A stretch of DNA of 36,033 nucleotides from Streptomyces sp. Its GTDB lineage: Bacteria; Actinomycetota; Actinomycetes; Streptomycetales; Streptomycetaceae. The stretch is from contig NZ_JAPSKQ010000030.1 in assembly GCF_031181555.1 (NCBI RefSeq), forward strand, positions 1 through 36,033, in the 5' to 3' direction. The notes beneath the pieces were generated by a model. The model saw only the letters and a list, made by a program, of their open reading frames with translations. It made no database searches and was not told the origin of the DNA. Shown in pieces: positions 1-7,975 of this stretch. The translations under genes and the position numbers were made by a program. How positions within the stretch are numbered: position 1 is the first letter of the stretch; the number at the start of each line of letters is the position of its first letter.

Positions 1-157
1 GGGCCGGTCGTCTCCCTGTCCGCCTGCGTCTTCACGACGGTGATCTCGGTCCTCAGGCCCTGGGGCGCCCCGTCGGGGCCGCCGCCTGCGGGCCGTCGCC
101 CGGCCGCCGGGGACCGCCGAACCGGCCCGCGGGTGAGCGCGGCTCCCCGCCGTCACG
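1..157. other. Window edge downstream of htpG, no supported gene
   Basis: A plus-strand frame stays open from base 1 past the htpG end and starts with a hydrophobic run (VVSLSACVFTTVISVLRP), so the tail of an unseen gene is possible. There is no stop that fits a gene end before htpG. I see no domain or RNA structure worth naming. Confidence 0.3.
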
Positions 158-2059
158 TCACAGGGTGCGCTCCATGCGGTCCGCCATCAGCTGCACGAAG
201 CGTGCCGGGTCCTTCGGCCGGCCGCCCTCCGCCAACACGGCCAGGGAGTACAGCAGTTCGGTGGTATCGGTGAGTTCCGAGCGGTCCTCTCGCTCCCGGT
301 ACGCCTGGTTCAGGCCCTTCACCAGAGCGTGGTCCGCGTTGAGTTCGAGGATGCGCTTGGTGCGCGGCACCTCCTGGCCCATGGCCCGGTACATGCTTTC
401 CAGGGCCGGCGTGAGATCGTGCGCGTCGGCGACGAGACAGGCGGGGGACACCGTCAGACGCGTCGACAGACGCACCTCCTTGACGTCCTCGTCCAGTTGC
501 TCCCGCATCCAGCCGAGCAGACCGGCGTACTCCTCGGCCTGCTTCTCCCGGTCCTCCCCGGCCTTCTCGTCGTCCTGCGCACCGAGGTCGATCTCGCCCT
601 TGGCGATCGACCGCAGCCGCTTGCCCTCGTACTCGCCCACGGCGTCGACCCACACCTCGTCGACGGGGTCGGTGAGCAGCAGCACCTCGATGCCCCGCTC
701 CCGGAACGCCTCCATGTGGGGGGAGTTGTCGATGCTCTCCCGGGACTCGCCGGTGATGTAGTAGATGTCGTCCTGCCCGTCGCGCATCCGCTCCACGTAC
801 TGCTGCAGCGTGACCGTCTCGTCGTCGCCGTGCGTGGTCGCGAACGAGGCCACCGCGAGGAGGGCGTCCCGGTTGTCGGAGTCGGTGACCAGCCCCTCCT
901 TCAGCACGGTGCCGAACTCCCGCCAGAACGTGGCGTACCGCTCGGCGTCGTCGGTCATCATGCTCTTGACCGACGCCAGCACCTTCTTCGTCAGACGCCG
1001 CTGCATCATGCGGATGTGCCGGTCCTGCTGGAGGATCTCGCGGGACACGTTGAGCGAGAGGTCCTGCGCGTCGACGACGCCCTTCACGAAGCGCAGGTAC
1101 GGCGGCAGCAGCTCCTCGCAGTCGTCCATGATGAACACGCGCTTCACGTACAGCTGCACCCCGCGCTTGAAGTCCCGCGTGAACAGGTCGTGCGGCGCGT
1201 GCGACGGGAGGAACAACAGGGCCTGGTACTCGAACGTGCCCTCGGCCTGCAACTGGATGGTCTCCAGCGGATCGCGCCAGTCGTGGCTGATGTGCTTGTA
1301 CAGCTCGTGGTACTCGTCCTCGGACACCTCGTCGCGCGAGCGCGCCCACAGCGCCTTCATCGAGTTCAGCGTCTCGGGTTCGGCCGTCTTGTCGTCGCCG
1401 TCGCCCCGCTCACCGACGAGCCTGACCGGCCAGGTGATGAAGTCCGAGTAGCGCTTGACGATCTCCTTGATCTTCCACACCGAGGTGTAGTCGTGGAGCT
1501 GGTTGTCGGGGTCGGCCGGCTTGAGGTGCAGCGTGACCGAGGTTCCCTGCGGCGCGCCGTCCACCGTCTCCAGCGTGTACGTGCCCTCGCCGCGCGACGT
1601 CCAGCGCGTGCCCTGCTCCTCGCCCGCGCGCCGGGTCAGCAGGGTGACCTCGTCCGCGACCATGAAGCCGGAGTAGAAGCCGACGCCGAACTGGCCGATC
1701 AGCCCCTCCGCCCCGGCCGTGTCCTGCGCCTGGCGCAGCTCCCGCAGGAACTCGGCCGTGCCCGAGTTGGCGATCGTGCCGATGAGCTTGCCGACCTCGT
1801 CGTACGACATCCCGATGCCGTTGTCCCGCACGGTGAGCGTACGGGCGTCCTTGTCGATCTCGAGTTCGATGTGCAGGTCGGAGACGTCGGCGTCGAGCGA
1901 GTCGTCCCGCAGCTTGGCCAGACGCAGCTTGTCCAGCGCGTCGGAGGCGTTGGAGACGAGTTCGCGCAGGAAGACGTCCTTGTTCGAGTAGACCGAGTGG
2001 ATCATCAGCTGGAGCAGCTGACGGGCCTCTACCTGGAACTCAAACGTTTCGGTCGACAT
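158..2059 (-). CDS. htpG: Hsp90-family molecular chaperone HtpG
   Basis: Cytosolic ATP-dependent chaperone of 633 residues, the normal length for bacterial Hsp90. The N-terminal GHKL ATPase domain (about residues 1-215) shows the family signatures: [14 protein letters not shown] near residue 35, DNGIGM near 80 and [12 protein letters not shown] near 125. The middle domain carries the conserved [10 protein letters not shown] stretch, and the C-terminal dimerisation part ends in MERTL. The ATG at 2057-2059 is preceded by a GAGG about 12 bases upstream, and the protein begins as family members do ([19 protein letters not shown]). It stands alone on the minus strand. A short A/T-rich patch near 2115-2122 upstream could contain its promoter, but I saw no HAIR or CIRCE heat-shock operator. 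The identification is secure. Confidence 0.97.
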
Positions 2060-2193
2060 GGTTCGCGATTACCTCACTGGTCCATGGATCGCCGGAATCG
2101 GCGCGGTCACTGTAATAAAACACAACGTCACCGTGTGCCGGTGCCGGTGCCGGAAACCGGCCGGTGCCACGCCACCACCGGCCGCCGGCCGGG

Positions 2194-2790
2194 TCAGCCG
2201 GTGCGGTCCACCGCCGCGTCCAGGAGAGGGCCCAGCTCGCGGGACACCGTGGTCAGGGCGCGCACGTCCTGCTCGGCGCGGGCCACGAGGATCGCCCCCT
2301 CCAGGGAGCTGATCATCAGTGTGGCCAGCGGCCCGGCGCGTTCCTCGGGCACCCCCATGCCGGACAGGGCCCGGGCCACCGCACCGGTCCAGTGGGTGAA
2401 GGCGGCGGACGCGGCCTCGCGCGTCGACGCGGCGGACTCGGCACAGTCCACGGTGGCGGCGGCGACCGGACAGCCGCCCCCGAAGCCGGTGGTCTCGTAC
2501 TCGTCGGTCCACTGCCGGACCATCTCCGCGAACAGCGCGCCGGGCGTCGGCTCGGGCAGCGCGGCGAGGAAGCGGGCGACGCGCTTGGCCGCGTACCGGC
2601 CCGCCCAGTCCACCGCCTCGTTGACGAGCTGCTCCTTGCCGCCGGGGAAGTAGTGCTGGAGCGACCCGCGCGGCGCCCGCGCGTGCGCGGCCACCTCCCG
2701 CATCCCCGTGGCGGCGACCCCGTCGCGCCGGATGAGCTGGGCCGCGCTGAAGACCATCCGCTCCCGCGGCCCTCTCCCGGACACCGCCAT
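2194..2790 (-). CDS. TetR-family transcriptional repressor (LmrA/YxaF-like)
   Basis: Probable DNA-binding repressor of 198 residues. An N-terminal helix-turn-helix (about residues 8-55) contains RDGVAATGMREVAAHARAPRGSLQHYFPGGKEQL, written here across its parts: GVAATGMREVAAHA then PRGSLQHYFPGGKEQL, the typical TetR recognition-helix region of the LmrA/YxaF subgroup. The rest would be the ligand-binding/dimer domain. I chose the ATG at 2788-2790 because GGAGG lies six to seven bases upstream; a longer frame reaching 2886 would start inside the operator described at 2824-2872. The gene is divergent from a beta-hydroxyacid dehydrogenase, so autoregulation and control of that neighbour are likely. 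The ligand is unknown. Confidence 0.88.
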   Translation of the reverse strand: MAVSGRGPRERMVFSAAQLIRRDGVAATGMREVAAHARAPRGSLQHYFPGGKEQLVNEAVDWAGRYAAKRVARFLAALPEPTPGALFAEMVRQWTDEYETTGFGGGCPVAAATVDCAESAASTREAASAAFTHWTGAVARALSGMGVPEERAGPLATLMISSLEGAILVARAEQDVRALTTVSRELGPLLDAAVDRTG

Positions 2791-2823
2791 CCCGACCTCC
2801 CGCCACCGGATTCCCCCTCCGCA

Positions 2824-2872
2824 CTCTATGACCGCCGTCATGGCGACCGCTACTATGACAGCGGTCATAGAG
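2824..2872. promoter_or_regulatory. Probable TetR operator: two palindromes forming one large inverted repeat
   Basis: Arms at 2824-2841 and 2855-2872 are reverse complements at 17 of 18 positions, with a 13-base spacer. Each arm is itself a dyad of the form ATGAC-N4-GTCAT. The spacer contains TACTAT (2851-2856), a plausible -10 hexamer toward the dehydrogenase, so bound repressor would cover promoters in both directions. Assignment to the adjacent TetR protein is inferred from position and symmetry. Confidence 0.75.
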
Positions 2873-2963
2873 GGTGACGCCGACACCCCGCCCCGCGGAC
2901 CCGCCGGCGTCCACGAGTGCGGCAGCGCCCGACCGCGGCGCGGGCCGGAAACGGCGGTGCAAC

Positions 2964-3869
2964 GTGTACGTCGGCTTCATCGGACTCGGGGTCATGGGCC
3001 GGCCCATGGCGCTCAACCTCGCCCGCGCCGGGACGCCCCTCGTCGTCTGGAACCGCACCGCCGCCCGGTGCGCACCGCTGCGCGACGCCGGGGCGGAGGT
3101 CGCGCAGAGCCCCGCCGAGGTCTTCGACCGGGCCGGCACCGTGTTCCTCATGCTGGCCGACGAGGCCGCGATCGACACGGTGCTGGGACGCGGCACCCCG
3201 GAGTTCGCCGCCCGCGTCGCCGGCCGCACCGTCGTCCACATGGGCACCACGTCGCCGGAGTACTCGGCCGGCCTGGAGGCCGCCCTGCGTGCCGCGGGCG
3301 GCGCCTACGCGGAGGTCCCCGTCTCCGGATCGCGGGTGCCCGCCGAGCAGGGGCGGCTGGTCGCGATGCTGGCGGGCGACGCCCCCGCCGTGGCGGCCGT
3401 ACGGCCCCTGCTCGCCCCCATGTGCCACGAGACGTTCGACTGCGGGCCGGTCCCGAACGCCCTGCTGATGAAGCTCTCGGTGAACCTGTTCCTGATCACC
3501 CAGGTCACCGGACTGACCGAGGCGTTCCACTTCGCCGACCGGCACGGACTCGACCGCGGCCGCTTCCTCGACGTCCTGGACGCGGGCCCGATGGCCAGCG
3601 CCGTCTCGCGGATGAAGGCCCCCAAGCTGCTCGCCCGCGACTTCGCCGTCCAGGCCGCGGCCACGGACGTGCTGAAGAACAACCGACTGATCGCCGAGGC
3701 GGCCCGTAAGGCAGGGGTGGCCTCCCCGCTCCTCGACGTCTGCCACGCCCTCTTCGACGAGACCGTGACCCGGGGCCACGGCCAGGAGGACATGGTGGCC
3801 GTCCTGCGCGCGCTGGAGGCCAGGACCGACGGCGCGCCCTCCGGCGAGCCGGCGGGCGAAGGGCCTTGA
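2964..3869 (+). CDS. NAD(P)-dependent beta-hydroxyacid dehydrogenase (glyoxylate/succinic semialdehyde reductase-like)
   Basis: A 301-residue oxidoreductase of the 3-hydroxyisobutyrate dehydrogenase family, acting on small beta- or gamma-hydroxyacids or their aldehydes. The Rossmann motif GFIGLGVMG is at the N-terminus, followed by VVWNRT at the cofactor-specificity position (the Arg suggests NADPH). The substrate loop reads [14 protein letters not shown], closer to the glyoxylate/succinic semialdehyde reductase branch than to true 3-hydroxyisobutyrate dehydrogenases. The catalytic Lys lies in [11 protein letters not shown] at 2964 is preferred because it puts the glycine-rich loop at residues 7-12 as in relatives; an in-frame GTG at 2874 would start at the edge of the operator and add 30 low-complexity residues. 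The TetR pair suggests induction by a toxic acid or aldehyde. The substrate is unproven. Confidence 0.85.
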   Translation: MYVGFIGLGVMGRPMALNLARAGTPLVVWNRTAARCAPLRDAGAEVAQSPAEVFDRAGTVFLMLADEAAIDTVLGRGTPEFAARVAGRTVVHMGTTSPEYSAGLEAALRAAGGAYAEVPVSGSRVPAEQGRLVAMLAGDAPAVAAVRPLLAPMCHETFDCGPVPNALLMKLSVNLFLITQVTGLTEAFHFADRHGLDRGRFLDVLDAGPMASAVSRMKAPKLLARDFAVQAAATDVLKNNRLIAEAARKAGVASPLLDVCHALFDETVTRGHGQEDMVAVLRALEARTDGAPSGEPAGEGP

Positions 3870-3927
3870 CATCCGGCCGGATCCGGCGGACGGCCGGTTC
3901 ACCCGCCGGGCGTGCGAGCATGGGCGA

Positions 3928-4734
3928 GTGAGCATCCTGCGCAGAAACAACGTCCGCGTCACCGGCCGCGCCTCCGGCCGCACGATCGTCCTGGTGCACG
4001 GGTTCGGCTGTGACCAGAACATGTGGCGCCTGGTCGAGCCGGCCCTGGCCGAGGACTTCCGGGTGGTGCTCTTCGACTACGTGGGCGCCGGCCGCTCCGA
4101 CCTGTCGGCCTGGCGGGAGGAACGCTACTCGTCCCTCGACGGCTACGCCCGTGACGTGGTGGAGGTCTGCGAGGAACTGGACCTGCGGGACGCCGTCCTC
4201 GTCGGCCACTCCGTGAGCGCAATGGTCGGCGTGCTGGCCCGGGCCGCGGCCCCGGAACGGATCGGTTCCCTGGTCATGGTGTGCCCGTCCCCGTACTACA
4301 TCGACGAGGACGGGTACCGCGGCGGCTTCAGCGCGGAGGACATCGACGAGCTCCTGGAGTCGCTGGAGTCGAACTACCTGGGCTGGTCGGCGGCCATGGC
4401 CCCCGTCATCATGGGCAACCCGGACCGGCCCGAGCTGGGCGAGGAGCTCACCAACAGCTTCTGCGCCACCGACCCCGAGATCGCCCGGGTGTTCGCGCGC
4501 ACCACGTTCCTGTCCGACAGCCGCAAGGACCTCCAGGACGTGACCGCGCCCACGCTGATCCTGGAGTGCGCGCAGGACGTCATCGCACCCCCGGAGGTCG
4601 GTGCGTACGTCCACTCCGCGATCCCCGGCAGCCGACTGGTCACCCTCGCCGCCACCGGTCACTGCCCCCAGCTCAGCGCTCCCGAGGCCACCGCCTCGGC
4701 GATCTCAGCCTTTGTGTCAGATCTCACCCCATGA
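3928..4734 (+). CDS. RsbQ-like alpha/beta hydrolase, stress-signalling partner of the downstream phosphatase
   Basis: Alpha/beta hydrolase of 268 residues, resembling Bacillus RsbQ, the energy-stress activator of phosphatase RsbP. The N-terminal RRNNVRVTG and the HGFGCDQNMWR oxyanion stretch are characteristic of RsbQ. The catalytic triad is visible as Ser95 in GHSVSA, Asp217 in CAQDVIAP and His245 in TGHCPQLS, nearly the same spacing as in Bacillus RsbQ. It starts with GTG and lacks a good ribosome site; GAGCAT at 3916-3921 lies seven bases before the GTG, so the message may be leaderless. Its TGA overlaps the ATG of the PAS-PP2C gene by four bases, implying coupled translation. Related hydrolases (KAI2/D14-like) exist, but the neighbour makes the RsbQ role the best reading. 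Confidence 0.88.
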   Translation: MSILRRNNVRVTGRASGRTIVLVHGFGCDQNMWRLVEPALAEDFRVVLFDYVGAGRSDLSAWREERYSSLDGYARDVVEVCEELDLRDAVLVGHSVSAMVGVLARAAAPERIGSLVMVCPSPYYIDEDGYRGGFSAEDIDELLESLESNYLGWSAAMAPVIMGNPDRPELGEELTNSFCATDPEIARVFARTTFLSDSRKDLQDVTAPTLILECAQDVIAPPEVGAYVHSAIPGSRLVTLAATGHCPQLSAPEATASAISAFVSDLTP

Positions 4735-6005
4735 GCAGCGGCACAGGCGGCTCCGACTCCGGCGGGGGCATACCCGGTACCGACGCGGCCTTCAGCGCGC
4801 TGCTGGAGGACTCCGCCGAGGAGCTGTACGAGTCGGCACCGTGCGGTTACCTGTCCACGCTGATGGACGGCACCATCGCCAAGATCAACGCCACTCTGCT
4901 GGGCTGGCTCGGTCTGTCCCGCGACGAGGTGGTGGGCCGGATGCGCTTCAGCGACCTGCTCACGGTCGGCGGCAGGCTCTACCACGAGACGCACTTCGCC
5001 CCGCTGCTGCGCATGCAGGGACACCTCGGCGGCATCGCCCTGGAGATGAGGACCGCGGCGGGCCCCCGGCTTCCGGTACTGGTCACCTCCACCGTCAAGA
5101 CGAGCGACGACGGCGATCCCCTGCTGATCAGGACCACCGTCTTCGACGCCACCGACCGGCGCGCCTACGAGAAGGAACTGCTGCGTGCCCGGCGCGCGGC
5201 CGACGAGGCCCGCCGGCAGGCCGAGGCCGACCGCGAGCGGCTGCGGGAGGCGCTGGCCGTGCTCCAGCAGAGCCTGCTGCCGGCCATCCTGCCCGACATC
5301 CCCGGCATGGAGACCGCCTGCCACTACCACATCGCCTCCGACGTCCAGCTGGGCGGCGACTTCTACGACCTGTTCCCGCTCGACGACAACCGTTTCGCCT
5401 TCTTCCTCGGTGACGTGTGCGGCAAGGGACCGCAGGCCGCCGCGCTCACCTCCCTCGCCCGCTACACCCTGCGCGCCGCCGCCCTCCACGACGCCGATCC
5501 CGCCGCCAACCTGCGCATGCTCAACACCGTCCTGCTGGACCGGTACACCGGTGACGATCCGCGGTACTGCACCGCCGTGGTCGGGGTGCTGGAGCGCGCC
5601 GGGGACACGACACACGTCCACCTGGCCTCCGGCGGGCACCCTCCCGCGCTCGTCCTGCGCGAGGACGGACGGGTGGACCACCTCTCCACCCGGGGCGGCA
5701 TGCTGATCGGCGCGCTGCCCGCGGCGCAGTTCGTCTCCGTCCGCACCACCCTGCACCCGGGCGACACGCTGCTGCTCTACACCGACGGCCTCACCGAGGC
5801 CCGTATCGGTGAGGAGCGGGACCTGTACGGTGACGAGGCCCTGGAGTCCTTCGCGGCCGATCTCGCTCCCGCACCTCCCCGCCGCGTGATCGACGCACTG
5901 ACAGCGCTGCTGCACGGCTTCGGCGACGGACTCGTCGACGACACCGCCCTGCTCGCACTCGGCCTCCCCGCCCCCACCGACACCGGATCCGAAACATCAG
6001 CATGA
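4731..6005 (+). CDS. PAS-PP2C (SpoIIE-type) serine phosphatase, RsbP-like
   Basis: Protein of 424 residues that probably dephosphorylates a STAS-domain antagonist to release a sigma factor. A PAS-type sensor domain occupies about residues 25-135 (SAPCGYLSTLMDGTIAKINATLLGWLG). A charged coiled-coil linker covers about 140-185, and the SpoIIE/PP2C domain runs from about 190 to 415. Metal-binding signatures are LGGDFYDLFPL, FFLGDVCGKG, YTDGLTEAR and the terminal VDDTALLAL. This sensor-linker-PP2C order matches Bacillus RsbP. It overlaps both the RsbQ-like gene upstream and the STAS gene downstream by ATGA, so the three form one translationally coupled unit. The PAS ligand cannot be read from sequence. 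Confidence 0.92.
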   Translation: MSSGTGGSDSGGGIPGTDAAFSALLEDSAEELYESAPCGYLSTLMDGTIAKINATLLGWLGLSRDEVVGRMRFSDLLTVGGRLYHETHFAPLLRMQGHLGGIALEMRTAAGPRLPVLVTSTVKTSDDGDPLLIRTTVFDATDRRAYEKELLRARRAADEARRQAEADRERLREALAVLQQSLLPAILPDIPGMETACHYHIASDVQLGGDFYDLFPLDDNRFAFFLGDVCGKGPQAAALTSLARYTLRAAALHDADPAANLRMLNTVLLDRYTGDDPRYCTAVVGVLERAGDTTHVHLASGGHPPALVLREDGRVDHLSTRGGMLIGALPAAQFVSVRTTLHPGDTLLLYTDGLTEARIGEERDLYGDEALESFAADLAPAPPRRVIDALTALLHGFGDGLVDDTALLALGLPAPTDTGSETSA

Positions 6006-6340
6006 AGCCCCTGACGATCACCGCGTCGCACGTGCCCGCCGGCCTCGCCCTCGAGGTCGTCGGCGACCTCGACTACACCAACGCGCAGCGGCTGCGCCAC
6101 GCTGCGCAGGAGGCGGCGCCCCCACCCGGCCGGAGCCTCGTGGTCGACCTGAGGGAACTGGGGTTCTGCGACTCGAGCGGCATCACGGCACTGATCGCCG
6201 TGCGCAACCACGCCGTCGCGGCCGGGAGCGAGATGGTCCTGGTGGCCGTGCCGGCCAACATGAGGCGCCTGCTGCGCATGACCGGCCTGGACCAGGTGCT
6301 CGACATACGCGACGACCTGCACCCCCTCGCCGGCGACTGA
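6002..6340 (+). CDS. STAS-domain anti-sigma factor antagonist (RsbV-like)
   Basis: Small cytosolic STAS protein of 112 residues. In partner-switching systems, the unphosphorylated form binds an anti-sigma kinase and frees the sigma factor. The core VVDLRELGFCDSSGITALIAV holds the phosphorylatable Ser in the DSSG motif, matching RsbV and SpoIIAA. It overlaps the PP2C phosphatase by four bases, which makes it the likely substrate of that enzyme. The matching kinase may be the RsbW-like protein at 12202-12660, on the same strand but separated by four genes; other genomic kinases are possible. No sigma factor gene is in the window. Confidence 0.9.
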   Translation: MKPLTITASHVPAGLALEVVGDLDYTNAQRLRHAAQEAAPPPGRSLVVDLRELGFCDSSGITALIAVRNHAVAAGSEMVLVAVPANMRRLLRMTGLDQVLDIRDDLHPLAGD

Positions 6341-6512
6341 CGGGCACCCCTGACGCGGGAAACCCCAGCCCACGGCACCGGCGCGTCCACCAAGCCGCGA
6401 TCCCCGGGCGTGCGAACGGCGCATCCGGGCACCCGGAATATGCCGATCCGCCAGTCGGGTGATCTCGAGCCCCGACCGGCACGGCATACGACTACGGGCA
6501 AGGGGACGAGCG

Positions 6513-7712
6513 GTGACGGTGCGTATCGGAGCAGAGGAAGAGTTTCACGTGCTGGACGTGGAGAGCGGCCGACTCGTGCCACGCGCCGGCACGCTGCTCG
6601 GACGGCTCGGCAGAGCCGGCTTCACACGTGAGCTGCAGCAGTCGGTGGTGGAGAGCAATAGTCAGGTCCACGACACGCTCGACGGCCTCTACGCGGATCT
6701 GGCCGGAACGAGGCGCCGGCTGGACGCGGCCGCCTCCTCCGTCGGTCTGGCGGTGGTGGCCGCCGGCACCGTCCCGCTGGCCCGCGTCACCTCACGGGAC
6801 GTCACCGCGGACCCCCGCTACCGGCGCATGGTCGACGACTACCGCCGGGTCGCCGACGAACAGCTCATCTGCAGCGCGCAGATCCATGTCGACGTACCCG
6901 ACCGGGACACCGCCGTGCGCGCCATGTGCCTGGTCTCGCCGTGGCTGCCGCCGCTGCTCGCCCTGTCGGCCAGCTCACCGTTCTGGCTCGGTTCCGACAC
7001 CGGCTACGCCAGCTGGCGCACCATGCTGTGGCAGCGCTGGCCGACCGCGGGCCCCGTCGGCTGCTACGAGAGCGCCGGCGAGTACGACGCCGCCGTGGAG
7101 GAACTGATCACCTCGGGCGTCATCAGCGACCCCGGGATGGTCTACCACGACGTCCGGCCCTCGGCCCACCAGCGCACGCTGGAACTGCGCATCTGCGACG
7201 CCTGCCCCCGCGCCGAGACCGTGGTGCTGGTCGCCGGGCTCTTCCGCGCGCTGGTGCGCGATGCCCGCGACCGCCTGGAGCGCGGCGAGGAGTCCCGCTG
7301 CGACGGACACCACGAGTGGCTGCGCGCCGCCACCTGGCGCGCCGCGCGCTCGGGCCTCGAAGGGCAGCTCGTCGACCCGGCGACCCGCCGCGCGGCCCCG
7401 GCCCCCGTGGTGCTGCGCGGCCTGCTGAACCGGCTGCGCCCCGCCCTGGAGGCGTCCGGCGACTGGGACGCCGTCCGCGAGCTGCTCGAGGAGGCCCTCG
7501 TCACGGGAAGCGCGGCGCACCGCCTGCGGCGGACGGCGCAGGACGGGGGCCTGCTCGCCAGCATCGACCTGATGGTCGCCGAGACCCGCGGCGGACGCCT
7601 CGCGCCCCGCGCCTCCGGCCGCCGCCCCCGGCGCCCCGCCGCCCGGCCGGCCGTCACCCGCACCACCCATGCCTACGCCCGCACGCCCGCGGCCCCGGGC
7701 CCGACCGGCTGA
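6513..7712 (+). CDS. YbdK-type carboxylate-amine ligase (glutamate-cysteine ligase GCS2 family)
   Basis: ATP-dependent ligase of 399 residues that would join a gamma-type carboxylate to an amine through an acyl phosphate. It begins with the family signature VRIGAEEEFHVLD. Conserved blocks VVESNSQVHDT, SAQIHVDVPDRD and RTLELRICDACP follow. GTG at 6513 is preferred because AAGGGGAC lies just upstream and the GAEEEF motif then falls at residue 6, as usual. The last about 40 residues are Arg/Pro/Ala-rich and extend beyond the catalytic core. It directly precedes the amidotransferase cassette, which suggests a joint role in making an amidated gamma-glutamyl or related dipeptide. True substrates of this family are poorly known, so no gene symbol is given. 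Confidence 0.87.
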   Translation: MTVRIGAEEEFHVLDVESGRLVPRAGTLLGRLGRAGFTRELQQSVVESNSQVHDTLDGLYADLAGTRRRLDAAASSVGLAVVAAGTVPLARVTSRDVTADPRYRRMVDDYRRVADEQLICSAQIHVDVPDRDTAVRAMCLVSPWLPPLLALSASSPFWLGSDTGYASWRTMLWQRWPTAGPVGCYESAGEYDAAVEELITSGVISDPGMVYHDVRPSAHQRTLELRICDACPRAETVVLVAGLFRALVRDARDRLERGEESRCDGHHEWLRAATWRAARSGLEGQLVDPATRRAAPAPVVLRGLLNRLRPALEASGDWDAVRELLEEALVTGSAAHRLRRTAQDGGLLASIDLMVAETRGGRLAPRASGRRPRRPAARPAVTRTTHAYARTPAAPGPTG

Positions 7713-7804
7713 TCCGGCGAGGCCCGGCCCGCCGTCCGCGGCCGTCCTTCCCATGCCCGTGCGCATCCGTACGCGCACCTGACCTAGGAGAGTGTCAGAC
7801 CGTC

Positions 7805-7975
7805 ATGTCCAGTACGCATACGCCCACCCGCCAGGCCCAGGAGCCGCCCTTGGAGGGCGACGGTCCCCGTCCGTCCGCCGGGCGGGCGCCCGCGCCGGGA
7901 CACGGACACCGGCCCCAGGGCTGTGTGCTGCCGCCCTGCCGGGGCGCGGCCTCCGAGGGAAGGAGGGCCCTCTGA
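7805..7975 (+). CDS. Possible small ORF coupled to the amidotransferase, function unknown
   Basis: A 56-codon frame with ATG at 7805 and TGA at 7973-7975, whose last base is the first base of the next ATG (TGATG). The peptide is rich in Pro, Gly, Arg and His and has two Cys in QGCVLPPCRG near its C-terminus. Its third codon positions are about 85% G/C, a little below neighbouring genes. AGGAG at 7786-7790 lies 14 bases upstream, too far for an ideal ribosome site. It may be a leader that couples translation to the amidotransferase, a small substrate or partner, or merely an open frame by chance. I do not recognise it. Confidence 0.33.
   Translation: MSSTHTPTRQAQEPPLEGDGPRPSAGRAPAPGHGHRPQGCVLPPCRGAASEGRRAL

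Noticed and set aside
2133..2152. Tandem GTGCCG/GCCGGT units as a functional repeat
   Set aside because: Three short GC-rich units are common by chance at this base composition and have no clear structure.
329..2653. Very long plus-strand open frame opposite htpG and the TetR gene
   Set aside because: Antisense shadow caused by GC-rich codon bias; its product has no family features, whereas the minus-strand genes are clearly conserved.
3866..3871. TTGACA as a -35 box for the RsbQ-like gene
   Set aside because: No A/T-containing -10 hexamer occurs 16-19 bases downstream; the sequence there is GGCGGACGGCC.
7792..7974. In-frame N-terminal extension of the amidotransferase from GTG 7792
   Set aside because: Class II amidotransferases need Cys2 exposed at the N-terminus, and GGAGGG just before ATG 7975 is a good ribosome site; AGGAG is only one base from the GTG at 7792.
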